From Pocillopora verrucosa (lineage: Eukaryota; Cnidaria; Anthozoa; Scleractinia; Pocilloporidae): 64,000 bases of DNA. Positions 1-12,592 of the stretch are shown piece by piece. Position 1 is the first letter of the stretch. The number at the start of each line of letters is the position of its first letter. A program made the position numbers and the translations under genes. The stretch lies in NCBI RefSeq assembly GCF_036669915.1, contig NC_089325.1:12853735-12917734 (forward strand). The letters run 5' to 3'. The notes under the pieces were generated by a model. That model saw only the letters and a program-made list of their open reading frames with translations. It was not told where the DNA came from and did not search any database.

Positions 1-989
1 TGACAGCATTGTTTGAACAGAAGGTGGGTTTTTGTCAGAAGACTTGATGCCTTTGCAGAAGGATAGAATAAAATCAGCTACCTTGGTCGCAAGAAGTGTT
101 GCAGCATTACGAGACAGTCCTTTGAAAAAAATTGTAGATTTCAATGGTACTTGAGCATAGTAGTTGCCATAGAATTTCTCAGCATTCCCAGTTTTGAAAT
201 AGTCTTCAAATAATTTCTTTATCACAGTAAATTCTTGTGTTTCTCCTCCAGGCTCTTCATATTCATATTGTTTTAATTCGTTCCTTAGATCTGCTGCAAA
301 CACTTCCCTTTCACTAATGTTCTTCAAAGCATTGTTTACTATCTCGGCAAGAATGCTTGGCGTCAAAGTTAAATGATGTGCGTTTTGATCTGCATTGTGC
401 TTTGTAGCTCTGTGCCTTTGGTAGCCTCCTCTTGATTTGTACTTTTTTCCACAGTCGCTGCACACGATCTCTGTTGATTCGACCTGAAAACGAAAAAGTA
501 TCAAATCATAATTCAATAATATTGTAGTCTTCAGGTCTCGACTTGCAACGATCTACTGTCACTGGTCTTTTCCTAAAGACACATTTGCCCATATCGAGTT
601 TGTTGTTGTCGTTGCATGCCCCTTGAAGTCTTCTCAAAACAAAGTATAATCGGGCAAATTCAGCACCTAAAGCATCCAGAGCACTTCTGCTAAAGAAATT
701 GAACGCATTTTCTATGAAATTGCTAGTGTATAGAGGGAAAAGAATCATCGAAACCGTCGGATCAATGTTTTATTTACTGTTTTTTGGTTGGCGTGACAGC
801 ACAGTCGCGTACAACTCCGTAATTCTTTTGGAAACAGACTAAGTACGGGTGAATGTTTATATAATTGGCACTTACTTCACTAGCAACAGTTGAAAATTGT
901 TCCTGTAGTGCTTCATCTTCGTCAAGAAGGTCTAAAATTGCCTCAAAATCGTCGCCGAACAAGAATAAGTCGTCTCCTGCATCCGCCAT
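1..989 (-). CDS. C2H2 zinc-finger protein, 5' part (3' end outside the window)
   Basis: Two exons are visible: 876-989 (ATG at 989, 38 codons) and 1-483, which runs off the left edge. The donor is GAA|GTAAGT and the acceptor TTTTCAG|GTC; both are phase 0, so the join is in frame. The N-terminus is strongly acidic ([20 protein letters not shown]). After the splice comes one classical zinc finger with C-x2-C-x12-H-x4-H spacing ([18 protein letters not shown]), then a mixed helical region with no domain I recognise. The short acidic start plus a single finger is a layout I associate with multi-copy cnidarian genes, but function is unknown. It could be a transposon-related or lineage-expanded nuclear factor. 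Splicing is convincing; the family name is not assigned. Confidence 0.72.
506..748 (-). other. Protein-like open frame inside the zinc-finger gene intron
   Basis: An 80-codon frame lies in the intron between the two zinc-finger exons and stops 22 bases before the acceptor. Its composition is protein-like ([20 protein letters not shown], then [18 protein letters not shown]) rather than AT noise. Possible internal acceptors are CACTAG and TTTCTTTAG. It could be an alternative last exon, a remnant of another gene, or chance. I cannot choose between these. Confidence 0.3.
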
Positions 990-1533
990 CTTTGAAAGTT
1001 GTGCACCGTCGCGATCACGTGACAGGTACGTTCAACATCAGAAGCGGCCCTATTGTTTCGCGCTTTGAAGATTGCCGACTTTCATAACCAGTCTCCTCTA
1101 CTAACTATGATCAGACCCATGATTCGAGCCCCTTAAAAGATGTGCATGGTAGCTCCCGAAGAATCGTTTCTTGACTTCAGCTGGTGCGCTGCTCCTCTGT
1201 CATTCACGTGGGGCGAAAGGTAAGTTGTTGACGTTAAAATACATAATAAAATTGTTATTTAGTTGTTTTACACACAAGTGCATCGCATGAGAGTAGGAAT
1301 CGACGCTAAGGTCAGGCAAACTGATCTCGATCTACAAGCCCGTCATCTCCTGGTGATCTTTGAGAACCTTGAAGCAACTTTGAGAATTATCTTGGGCGAA
1401 ACTGAGATTGCCTTGAGCAAAACTGAACCTTCGTTAATAAGCAAATCTGAGCATTTAGAAGAATTACTATTAATGTCATAATGTCAACTGCGCGTGCGAC
1501 AAAGTGAAAATGGGCAATAGAGCAATTTGTAAA
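990..1533. other. Intergenic; nothing recognised
   Basis: This is the region upstream of the zinc-finger start, so it probably contains its promoter. No TATA box, RNA gene or convincing exon was seen. A 72-codon plus-strand frame at 1,263-1,481 has no recognisable content. Confidence 0.5.
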
Positions 1534-2100
1534 GGTAATCCCATGATTTCGAGTGTAATTTGGAATAAATAAGCACAAGTAAATTTTTTTAAAGACTAAC
1601 AGAATTGAACGAGCCCTACGGGGCTGCCGTCTGTGATCTTTGAAAAAATTAACAAGTGCTTGTTTATTCCAAATTGCACGAGAAAAATCATGTGATTACG
1701 TGTAAATAATATACATGAAAAAATACAAGATGGCTTATCATAATTAAGCAGAAGCAAAGCGCGCGCATCAAGTGCAAAAATAACTTATTCAAACCGCGCG
1801 TTCGATCAAAACAACCGCGTACGTTTAAAACAATAATATACAATGATATCTTCACATCTTTAAGGCGCAAAAAGGTCTAAAGTCTGGTTAAACAGTTGAA
1901 GGAATTGTTCAATCAGTGTCCGAATCACTTTCGATGAAATGGAATCGTCGTTTCCGAGGTTTAACCATGTGTTTTGAATTTCGGCGTAAGATCGCTCGAG
2001 CAAAGTGTTAAGCTGGGTCAGCTAGTAATTTTCGATTTCCTTGGCAATTCCCTTATCTAAACGCCACTTCACATCTTTAAGGCGCACATGACGAGCTTTG
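1534..2100 (-). mobile_element. Crypton-like-derived repeat R1, copy A
   Basis: One end is a fold-back: AATTTGGAATAAATAAGCAC near 1,557 is echoed inverted as TGCTTGTTTATTCCAAATTG near 1,657, next to ATCATGTGATTAC. The body matches the reverse complement of the repeats at 14,283 and 56,878, including TTTTTGCGCCTTAAAGATGT. Read on the minus strand, the interior encodes GIAKEIE, a stop, then LTQLNTLLERSYAEIQ. This resembles the N-terminal part of DUF3504/Crypton-type recombinase-like proteins common in cnidarians. It is broken by a stop and contains no full protein, so it is a non-autonomous remnant. Confidence 0.7.
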
Positions 2101-2443
2101 CTCAGGAAAAGAATTCGCAGCAGGCATCGTAATCTGATGCCGAGGTTAGGGGAAGAAGGTGTTGGGTGGATGTCATCACGTAAATTACACCGCAATGTAA
2201 TTACATAGACTTGGCACCCACGAATCCGCGAGAGATACGCGATTGCGTGCGAGTTAACGTGGGGTCATTTATTAACAATGAAAATCAAAGTCATGAAATA
2301 TTAGAAAATTTGCTATGCGTAATGCTCATTAAAAAACTGCGTTCTTTCTGATCCCGCCTGTTTCCTTATTATGACGTTTCTAATCACGTAATCTTTTTAA
2401 GATCCTCCCTTTTCACAGAAGAGGCGATACCTGCCAGGCGCCG
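2101..2443. other. Intergenic; upstream region of the decayed gene
   Basis: No coding content was seen. The stretch leads into the TATA-like site at 2,444. Confidence 0.4.
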
Positions 2444-2455
2444 TATTTATAAAAG
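2444..2455 (+). promoter_or_regulatory. TATA-box-like element
   Basis: TATTTATAAAAG lies about 40 bases upstream of the first ATG (2,488) of the plus-strand gene. The spacing suits a core promoter with a transcription start near 2,475-2,485. Known only from sequence match. Confidence 0.4.
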
Positions 2456-2487
2456 TCTCTGTTTCAATAATTTATGTATTCTTTCGC

Positions 2488-5400
2488 TTGGTTTGCCACA
2501 AAACAGCAACAAAAGATATCGTTATTTTCACGTGCCGTTACGACCTTGGCAACAACCATATCAAATTTCCAGTATCACGCCACCTAGTGCATCGATCAAT
2601 GTTTACGTTTTCCGATCAAAGTTATTGTTTATTGTTATTGTTATTATTTGTTAAGCATCGTGTTTTGGATTTCGAAACCATTCAAAGTGAAGTCATGGAG
2701 GCAGTCGGATTGTCGACGTGCGCCTTGCTCCCGGTTGACTTTACCGCTCAGAGTCTTTGCAGGGTTACAAGTGCCACACTTGACCCTTCCAAGCACTGGT
2801 ATCTACTTTTGAAAGAGGTATGTGGCGTCCCTCTGCGTAAATTTTTCATACGCGATGTATTTAAGATATTTCCCAATGAAATCCAAAGTGTGGCTACGCG
2901 GGAACTTCAGCCCGCCAAGTCATCGTTTGGAGTTGTGGAGATGGACAGGATTCCCGACGTCGTCCACGTTGTGTCCACGTTCGGTCTGGTTGCTGGTCTT
3001 CTTCGCAAGAAAAAAATTCCCGACGAACTTATTAATTCTGCGGAATTTATGGCAATCGTAAATCTGGTCAACTCCACCACACTAGACTTTGAGTCCGAGG
3101 GCACGAAAAATGTATCTTTTGGCGCCAAAACCAGTCAAGACTCCGAGGAGCTCGTTTCCTTGCTTACCGAAAGATCAGCCAGAATAAATTCCCTTGAAGT
3201 GGAAGTGAAGGAACTCCAAGCACGGATTTCCCATCTCGAATCGAGCACAGAGGCAAGTCTAGACGATTCTTCCCTTATTAATTCCCCATGTTGCTCATCT
3301 ACTCCGTTAAGTTCGTCTAGTTCCTCGTGTAGTTCAATCGATGACACAAAGAACTGACCTGATTTAGGAACAATAAACAAGAAAAGACAAGTTCTCAAAA
3401 GGTGCAGGAAGATAACAGCTGTCCTTGATGACGTTTCTGAGAGGTACAATGAGTCCATCGCTGCCGTCCTCGGAAACAGCTTCTTTTACGGAACGGATGG
3501 GGAAAGGGAAAAAGTACAAGGCATCATCTCAGAAGTCATTGATCTAATCATTACAAAATCAAAGGGTTCGAGGGATGGTCTAACCGAGCTTCTTTCGCTA
3601 CAAACACTCGCAAATGTTTTCCAAAGCATGCGTGTACCAGACTGGGTGTTGTTGTTTCTTAAGCTCCAAACAAGACTCCCAGATTCTGCATGGCAAACTT
3701 TGCTGAACTTGACTCGACTAGGAAAGAGTGGGGTGAGTTACTAACCGTAGAGGTTTTTGCATTCATTAAATTTAAGTATTTTGTTATTTATTTTATTTTC
3801 GTTGCTTTGTTTCTACAGCGATGAGCTGTCGGTCATGTGATCCTTTTTCTTACCAGCAATGTAAACCCCATGTAAGGTTGTATTTGACAAAATTCATAGG
3901 ATTTTTATTTCAAATTTCATGAGGATGATTTTGTGTATCGTGGTGAGACGTACAGCATATTGATTTTTTATGAGTAAAATTACATCTTACACCTCAGGTA
4001 AGGTATCCAGTTTTCAAAGGATTCCTCCTGAGAGGGGGAATTACATTTGTTCTTTCAGTGACACGGATGTCGTTACATATGTCGTGACACGCGTCATGAC
4101 TATGTTCGCAATGTATTATGGATAAATAAGTTTGAGCACGCCTTCAAGATGGCGTGGTAATGTTGTTGTTTATAAATGTTGTTTTTTTTTGGAAAATGAG
4201 CCTTTATCCTGTCTCGAATGATTGAGCGAACCGCGAACTACGACAGAGCAACAACAGATTGTTAAAATTGAATATTTTACAATTCAGTTTTATGGCTTGA
4301 AAATCAGAACACGATATATAAAGCAGTTATTGAGACTTCTTTTAGTGGGTTATCTTTTAATGTATTTCTGAACATAACTGATGTCAACCTTTTTTAACAT
4401 TTATAAAGTGACAGTTGATCTAAACCTGTTTCTGGATAATTTTTTTCTAGAGAGCTGGAGACACGCCTGTACTGCTCACCAAAAATGAGATAAAGGCACT
4501 GAAGAAACTAGTCTTCTCTGCAGTACAGAAAACATTCAAAATTGCCAAGGTCAAGGATGCAGATTTTGATGCTTGGAATGTGCATCTAAATTCTGTTCTT
4601 GTCTGGGCAATTAGGGAGCAGCACCTCCATTCATGCAACTCAGAAGACAAAGAGTTTAACATTAAACTTGATGGACGTCCACTAGGAGGTGTGTTCTCAT
4701 TTGAGTAAATTTTTTGAGAGTTGTTAGTCTTGAGTATGAAAGTGTAATCCTGGCCAGATTAAGCAAAGGTGTCTTTGTATTGGTTTATTTCAGGTAAAGA
4801 CCAAGTAGCTGTAGGCCTGGCACCCATTGATTTTAAGAGAGCACACTGTCTATTTACCCCCTTGCAATTGGGAACTGTAAAGAGAAAAGGTAAGTGGTGA
4901 TTTAAGTAAGACAGGTCAAATAATCAGTGAAGAAAAATTATAATAACTAATTTTACAATTACCATTTCTAATCATTTACAAAAATAAAAAAATACGGTTA
5001 TAAAATGTGTATTGGATCACATGCTGGTGCATGCAGACAATAGTGCATGTTACTGGTTTTGAAGAGAAGACTTTGAATAATTTTAAAGGCTCTTACATTA
5101 TTGCCATCATTTTTGCTGTAAATACTAGAATACTCAGAGAAGTGGGATTGCATTAATGAAGGTGCTTTTGCAAGTGTTCTCTTTTAATTTTTTCTCTCCT
5201 TTTTTTATTAGGTCAAATTTAAAGCAGTTACTTGAGAACCTCAATAATCAGAAAGATGTCATCAAAAAACATGGAATATGAGTTGATGGTAAAAAGTACA
5301 ACATTTCTTTCACAGGTAATTTTTAATAAGAGAGATAGAAAGTTAAGAGGAAAAGTAAACTGCAAAATGACAAAGTTTGGAATTAAGTAGGCAAAGCAGC

Positions 5401-8020
5401 TAAATTTTCTGTTTAATTGAACATTCAGAGTTACTCATTGAAAAAAGGAAAAGAAGACATTCCACACAGAGCCTATTATTACTTCACTGTTCGGTAACTT
5501 TGAGTCATTGTTTAATTAAATTAAGTTAAATCATGTGGAGAAGGGAGTTTTCCTGAGACACAATTTTTTTATTTTGTGTTAAGTCTCATGTGTTATGAAC
5601 ATCAAAGTATATTCTGTAATTGTTTCCTTAAATTTCCTTTTTCTGCAGTGACTCTTGATTACAAGGCCTTGCTGCTTCTTCTCTACAAAAAAAATGATGA
5701 AGATTTCCTTCTTGGTGGGAAAGGATATGGTGTGGAATTTTGGGTATTTTGTGATGCAATCAGGGTAATTATTTCTCGTGATATTTTCCTTGCTTTTAAT
5801 TATTTCATCAATTTATGATCAGATCAGTTTTCTGAAAGTAGAATGGCGTCCAGTCAAATTTGAGGTAGTACATGGCTGTAGAGAAAAACAGCCATTGATG
5901 ACTTTATTTTGTAGAATTGAATGTTTATATCTGTTGTTAAAGTGCATGAAATTACCTAAGAAATTAATTTTAATTAAATATTTATTTTCATTGAGGCCTG
6001 TACATGCCATGGAGTTGATGCAGATTAAACCTGTCTAGATTGTTTAAGGTCAAAAGCCAACATTGGAAGGTGAGATACCTGATAAAATTTATTGGTATCA
6101 TACAGACAAGTTTCATGTGTGGCAATCTAACCCAACCAACTCTCTTTACTTTCTCTCTATACAGGTGTTCAGGCCTTCGAGATGACCTTAATTTCCTATT
6201 GGAGGAAGAATTAAGCAGCATTAATCTTTGTTCTCTGCATTGTGAGATGAGAAATTGTGAACAGCTTTTGGGTTCATTGGGGTTGTTTGCCTATCGCATT
6301 GGAAGCCTTGATAAATTAAATGAGGATTTGAACAATTATGGTCCTGAAAATTTCCGTGGGTTTCCACGAGTAACTATCAAGGAACAAAAAGGCCAGCAAA
6401 CAGAAATAATGAGATGAGACAAAACATTCAAGTAGCATCTTTTTCAGGTATGCCATTTGTTTGTTTTCGATAAAATTTATTGTGCCATATTTGTTTATCA
6501 TTCACCTTAGGCCAGTTATTATTTTTTTATTAGCATTCCCAATGCTATTTATTAGGAATTAGCTAATTCAGTACTTATGAAACATACGGAAGAGCTGTAT
6601 TAATTCTCAGTAACAGCATGAGACTCATTTGAACAACCAGTTTGTTTTAGAGACAAGGTATATTCTTTTCTGGTAATTTCCATTTACCTGACAAATACCA
6701 TGTAGTTTTGTGGCTCTTTATGCTAACCACACTGCTAGTGTGTGTCATAACATTTACATTCCTCCAAACTCACAGATGAATATTCTACAAATGATTATTC
6801 TTCAGGGTCTACTGAAAGAACAGTTCTACAGAATTTTGAAGACATAGTAGAAAGATCACTGCCCCTGGAGAAAGTGACCCAGTATTATATGGAAAGTCCT
6901 GGAGCTGCAAGAAATGTTAATCTTAGCTATGTTGCTTTCTTTGAAGAGCACATAATGGTATGCATTTCACCTTTTGAACCCCAGCCTCAGCATTTATCGT
7001 TTATTGGAATATATGATTGTTTGATTGAATCCAGGGAGAATCTGTCAAAATTAAATATGCCTTGAAAATAAGATAAAGCTTAGTTTCAAAAACCTTGTAA
7101 TAAAGAATTGCTAGCAATGATAATTGTTAAATTTTTGCTAATTGAGAAATGCAACACTTTGATTTACAGTTTGTGAGTGACCTGTTTGACAGGGGAACTT
7201 ACACACGTGATCATGGCTCTAAAAAAGGAAACAGTTTACCTTGATGAGACAAAAGGTAAAGGCTGCTGAGGTCAATATGCTTAATAACTTAATTTTGGTA
7301 CATCACATTTACTGCAGATAGCTATTAATGATTACACTGTCACACAGTGAACTACAATTTTTATCCAAGTTTTTCTCTAAAATTGGGCTGTGACACATGG
7401 AGGTCCTGTGAATCTAAGTATACAATTTCCATCCACTTAAGTGAACTGTTTTGTCTTTATATTGTTTCTTCTTTGTTGTTTGTCTGCATTGGTGTTCGTA
7501 GTGGTATTCACATGAAATAATTTTTCAAATTAAGTAAATCTTGTGTCCATTCTCCAACAGAGCTTAAAGCCTTTTTGCTTAAACTTGAAGAGTGGTGGAA
7601 AAAAAAAACAAAATGAGGTGGAAACAGCATTCCTTAAGCTAGAGGAAATGTCAAATGCTGAAGAGCCAGGCAAGAAAAAACAAAAAAGAGGGAGAAAAAT
7701 TCAGCCAGGGTTTCAACTGTCATCTTAAGTTCTTTTGCCAAATATGCAGCTGAACTTCAAATTGAGATGTTTTCAAAGGTAAGTTGAGAAAATTGTCTAT
7801 GTTTAAAATCCCACATCAGTAAATGTTATTTAAAGGTTTGCCTGATGCAGTAAGTCACTTTGCAGGTAATTTCTATCAATTAATCAGGGCTGAATTGAAG
7901 ACTGATGATTGCCTTAAACCATTTATACTAGGTTTGCTGTGATTGGAGAGAAATTGCTCTCACAATGCGTGAGAGAGTCTTTGAAGACCATGAAGAACAA
8001 CAGATTGACATTTATGATGT
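2488..8020 (+). pseudogene. Decayed multi-exon gene of an unrecognised family
   Basis: Exon-like blocks: 2,488 (or ATG 2,695)-3,732; 4,451-4,688; 4,794-4,889; 5,212-5,315; 5,649-5,764; 6,165-6,447; 6,806-6,957; 7,170-7,255; 7,561-7,778; 7,932 to about 8,020. Most keep AG/GT borders. Lesions: a TGA at 3,355 after which the same frame continues (DLGTINKKRQVLKRC) to a clean donor at 3,733; a phase clash between 4,889 and 5,212; a TGA within 5,212-5,315; a frameshift near 6,410; an extra G at about 7,190 (DLFDR becomes out of frame); a frameshift in the A-run near 7,600; and another near 7,700. Recognisable peptides include LLLLYKKNDEDFLLGGKGYG and LHCEMRNCEQLLGSLGLFAY. I do not know the family. 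A multi-copy, possibly mobile, coral gene is an inference from how well the exon skeleton survives. Expression is possible for the first long frame only. Confidence 0.6.
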
Positions 8021-8767
8021 GAACGTGATTTTTTTTTCTTGCATTAAGACTTACTGCCTTTTCAATGTTTCAAATATGGATTTAAGAACTTAAATTGTCT
8101 GAAATGAGGATACCCAGAAATAATTTAAATTTACTTTTATACATTAGCTTTACTATTATATGCTCTAGGTTTTGGATTAAAACTGCCATCACCAGCAAGT
8201 TGATAATTATTAATTACACACTCAGGAAAACTGCTAGCCCCCAATTAATGTACTTAATCTCTCTTTGGTTAGACTTAGTTATGCCACTCTTATCTTCTTG
8301 GTCTTTTCATTTAAGTGCAAGGAGTGGGGATTTTTGCTGAATAAGCTGTTTAGTTCCCATCTCGGCACTGGTGATTATGGACACCTAGTTGTCGATCACA
8401 GTGCTATGCTTCTTCGGCACTTCTGCTCTTTCTATAAGTACTCAGGGCAAGGATTTGAGTCCTCCCACAAGCTACACCTTTGACCATACGAACTAAAATG
8501 AGCTGGTTTCTGAGCTTCATCCTGCACCATATTTCCTTAGGATTAAAAGATATCGAAAACATCAGAATAATAAAAATGAATTTTAAAATATTAAGAATAT
8601 TACTGCGCGCGCGAAAGTTAACGGGACTTTAGAGAAACGCCCCCCCTGGCGTGACTTACTGGCGTAAATAGGCCAGAATTTAGTCATGATATCTCAAAAT
8701 ACACCTGTCAGCGCTCAAGTCAGATTTCTTGGCCCACATAGCGCTTCAGCTTCCTACCTTGATAGTC
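8021..8767. other. Intergenic between the decayed gene and the PAN-EGF gene
   Basis: No exon, repeat or RNA gene was supported. Two overlapping small frames (8,095-8,483) lack any recognisable content. The 3' part must hold the promoter of the gene starting at 8,768; no TATA box was seen. Confidence 0.4.
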
Positions 8768-11700
8768 ATGATGTTCGACCTCTTCGTTTCTCTTCTTATC
8801 CTAAAGATCTCGCTCACATTATATCTTCACACAGTTCAAGGAAACGGTAAGTTAAATAATTCCACTGTTGATACCTAAAAAGCTTTAAGGTTTTCCTAAC
8901 TACACGAAGTGAGGCCTTTTTTATTTATCCATAAGCATCATTCTTCGTATAAAGGGAGAATTTGACTTAGTAAAAGCAAACTGTGCTCTCTCTTCAGGTC
9001 GAATTAAAAATTAGAGTGTGCTAGTTTCTGCGCTTTACCCTCGAGGATTTCGTCTTGTACAGATGTTTTCTTCTTTAGCAGTTTTTTTTCTTCGTTGGAA
9101 AATAAATTTACTTAAAATTATTGCAATAATTTGTTTCGTTCAGTTTTGATTAACTTTCATTTTTACTTTAGCCATGAAATCTCATTTTGGTTTTTTTTTC
9201 TTTGATTTGTGAGAGTTATAAAATTTCCCAAGCTGAACTTCATGTAAAACTGTTTAATTAAAGAAAACCTTAAAAAAAACAACAGTGTAATTATGATATT
9301 GAAGTTTGAAAGGCTCACAGTGAGACAAGTGAAAACAGTTTCCGACTAATGTGAACTTCTCCGTTTAATTGCTTTTTTTCAATTAATTATTTATGAAATG
9401 ATGTCGCCAGTTCTATAGAAATGGGAAAAGTAACTATATATGCAGCTCAAGAAGAAATATTTTAGTTCAAATTAGAAAAAAACAATGGAGATATTCTTCA
9501 GTGTTTACTAAAAAGCTTCCGACCCTAAACCGCAGCCCGGAAGCAGAGGCAAGACCATGGAAATATAGAAAGGTGTCATTTGCTTGAGTGTGTAAAAAAT
9601 GAGAAAAGGGGAAAGCTACCGAATTCCATGAAGATCCGAACTCGGTCGTACCTGTCCAGATTTCGCTTTAGAGTCCATGTTTTAAACTTTTTGGCGAGTT
9701 AGCCCTTTCAGGCTCACGTTTGTCAAGTGCTGTGCTCACTTTACTACGTTCAGCGATGTTGAAAGAGGCTTGCGCTCAAACAAACAGAGAAAGAGGGTAA
9801 ATTGTAATTTCAGATCTGTCGACGAATAGCCAATTAAATTGTCACTATACAAAGTATGCTTCCTACACTGTTGAGCATGAAATTTCTCAGATTTAATTTT
9901 TTTGTATGTGTGTGTATCATGTGGATAGTCCTCGATCGTCGGTGGCCCTTCTTCTTACATCGCCAGTCTACTCGTGACGCAACGGTGTCTTTCCTATTCA
10001 TTTGCAGATGTCTGCAGACAAGCTCGGTACCAACTTCCCCTCATCAATAAATCCCTTATTGGTCACGTGATCATCAGCGTGCTTGTAAATGACAATGACG
10101 AGTGCCAGCTTCGATGTTACATAGAACCTAAGTGCCTCTCTTATAATGTGGGACCTCACATGGCTTATGGACACGAATGTGAGCTCAGTGATTCAGATCA
10201 CGTGCAACAGCCTCAGGATTTGGTCCTCATGCCAGGTTACACGTACATAGGGACTATGGTACAGAGTAGTCGCTGTAGACTCTCTATTTTTAACCTCTTT
10301 GATATCTGTCACGTCACCAGGTGTTTCGCCTTTTCGCTGACCCATCCTCTGTGGCTGGGAGAGAACCATTATCAATTTAGGGCGTCTCTTCCACTTCTCA
10401 TCATTAATTAGAGACTAATACCCTATTAACACCAAAGCTTGAACATGTTTTAAAGTTGTTTTGTTAAACACGCTTTAATTTTTTTTCTTAGTGGAAACAA
10501 CTTAACCTAATCTTTTTCTACTTAAAATATAGCACATTGGAAATGCAAGTTAGTAAGTACTTGAATCCTATAGAAAAATAAGTTTTTCCAGTTCTCTCTT
10601 CATGATTTTCATTCAATAAAAAATCAGTTTAACCAAACATGTTTTGCTGGTGTGAATAGGGTATAAGCTTACTACCAACTTAACTTACTACTTTCTACTT
10701 TGCTTTGAAATCGTATCGATTTTAATCACTGCCCTATGATCTGTAAAATTTTACGCTAGAACCATAAAACTGTCGGATTCGATCACCTTGGGATATTTGG
10801 CGCGAGAGAGAGAGAGGGAGAGAAAGTAGGAGAGAGATGGCACAGAATAAAACTATTGTCATTGGGTGAAACTCTATCCAGCCACATGAACAACTCTCAA
10901 TGATTGCACCCTCTATATACATTTTTTGTTTACTTAATAACCACGAGAGTTGGTACAGTATTAGCTGTCCCAAATAACCGTTTGGCTTGGAAAAAACGGG
11001 GAAGCCATACTAAAAGGGAACCTCCAAAGGTAGAATAATATGAAAATGGCTTGCATTATGAAGATCGTTTCAAAAATTGCTGTTTTGTACTTCGCTGCCA
11101 AACCTTACGTGCCAAGAAATAGAAGAATCGCTCACTGTCCTAAAAAAGTGGAAAATATTTGTGTTCACATGAATAGGACCTTCTTTCATTCATGATCCAA
11201 CATATATTGAGCTTTAAAACCAGGTTGTTCTGTAAACTCTTAATACGCTTTGAGGACCTACAAGCACTTCTTCAGAGATTATGAGTGGCAGAGCAGCGCA
11301 TCGAGGCGAGGACGCGCCCATCAAGGCTTTGTTACCCGCCCAAGTTATTAAAATGGCATGTGCGTAGTTTAAATGAATATGTTACATATAAAAAATAAGA
11401 TATTCTTTACAGAATGGTTGCTCGTTCAGTCCATGTCTAAACAACGCCACCTGCCTTTCGTTGACACCAACAACTTTCCAGTGCGAATGTAGCGAGGGAT
11501 TTACCGGGTTAAACTGCGAAACGGGTAAGTAGGCCTGGGTGTAGTTTAAGGGCGTCTTGGGATGAAAACGAAAAGAGATTATATTAATATCGCTGCTTAC
11601 TTTGATACTATGTCTTTAGGAAAGAGTTGCCGGGATATTAAAACTGCATCACCGCACGCTCCAAATGGTATGTACCGCATAAATCCTGATGGCGGGCACA

Positions 11701-12592
11701 GCTCTATATGGGTCTATTGTGATATGACGTCATTTGGGGGCGGATGGACGATGTGTTACTCAACCAATAACAGCGTTAATCCTAAAAAGGAAGTGACATA
11801 CAACGAACGTCGGCTATATGGAACAAATGGCTACATAACTAACTGTAATCATATTCAGGTGAGATAAAATCTTTGATAAAGTTAGTCGTCAATAAAAAAA
11901 TGAAAGAAAAACTCAAACCTAATATCTTGAATTAGCCTAAACTGATTGACATAAATTTTATTCTTCGAACAATAAGGGCCTGGTCACCGGTTATTATTCA
12001 TCATCCGGAGAGGATTATGGTTGTGTACCCAATAAAATGTACCATAAAATATTTTCTTTTGTTAGCTTACGTTTACTGCTTACATTTAATGTTAAGTTGG
12101 GCATGCTACATTATTAACAAGACTGTTGACCCTCAAATAACTCATGAAACTTAATTTCAAGTTCACTTATCTATCGTCGGGTTTCCCAGCATGAATTGCA
12201 TGTCATTTTACAATTTATTAAGAAAGCACATGGAACATTTTCCCTAAAAAATTATTTTGCAGTTTCGTGAAATTCTTTTTGTTGACGAACTCAAGGGTGA
12301 CCAGGCCTTCTTTACATATCAGTTTGGCTCCAGTCTCGTACCAGCGGGAAATTACCAAAAACAATTTCCAGGGTTTTGGAGAGCAGGAGGTGTGGCAGAC
12401 GCAAGATATAATCATGAGCTTCTCATCTGCAATACAAACTTCTACTCTGGATTCATCGTGACAGGCCACTTTTACTACTGCAGGAAACGCTGTACGTCAG
12501 CGACTACTTCAAGAGCATTTACTGGTGTGGCCTTTAATGTCAATGGCCACCGGCCTCTTAACAGCAGCCTGATCAGTGTTGGGCTGAGATAA
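8768..12592 (+). CDS. Secreted PAN/Apple-EGF-fibrinogen-like mosaic protein
   Basis: Five exons give 336 residues with every phase agreeing: 8,768-8,846; 10,008-10,258; 11,413-11,524; 11,620-11,858; 12,263-12,592. Exon 1 encodes a signal peptide (MMFDLFVSLLILKISLTLYL). Exon 2 is a PAN/Apple-type module (residues about 28-110) with the paired-cysteine pattern ECQLRCYIEPKCLSYN. Exon 3 is one EGF module (about 111-148): NGCSFSPCLNNATC, then CECSEGFTGLNC. Exon 4 starts the fibrinogen-like part with SCRDI, GMYRINPDG, WVYCDM and GGGWTMCYS. Exon 5 completes it and ends GHRPLNSSLISVGLR. One module per exon, with mostly matching phases, fits exon shuffling. Such mosaics occur in cnidarians as extracellular matrix, skeletal-matrix or recognition proteins; ligand and site are unknown. 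There is no membrane anchor, so secretion is inferred. The signal-peptide start was chosen because its frame joins exon 2 cleanly. Confidence 0.85.
10801..10826. repeat. GA-rich simple repeat
   Basis: GAGAGAGAGAGGGAGAGA-type tract in the intron between exons 2 and 3 of the PAN-EGF gene. Confidence 0.8.

Noticed and set aside
3355-3357. TGA read as a possible selenocysteine codon.
   Set aside because: The same gene copy has several frameshifts and another stop, so decay is the simpler reading; no SECIS-like structure was sought or seen.
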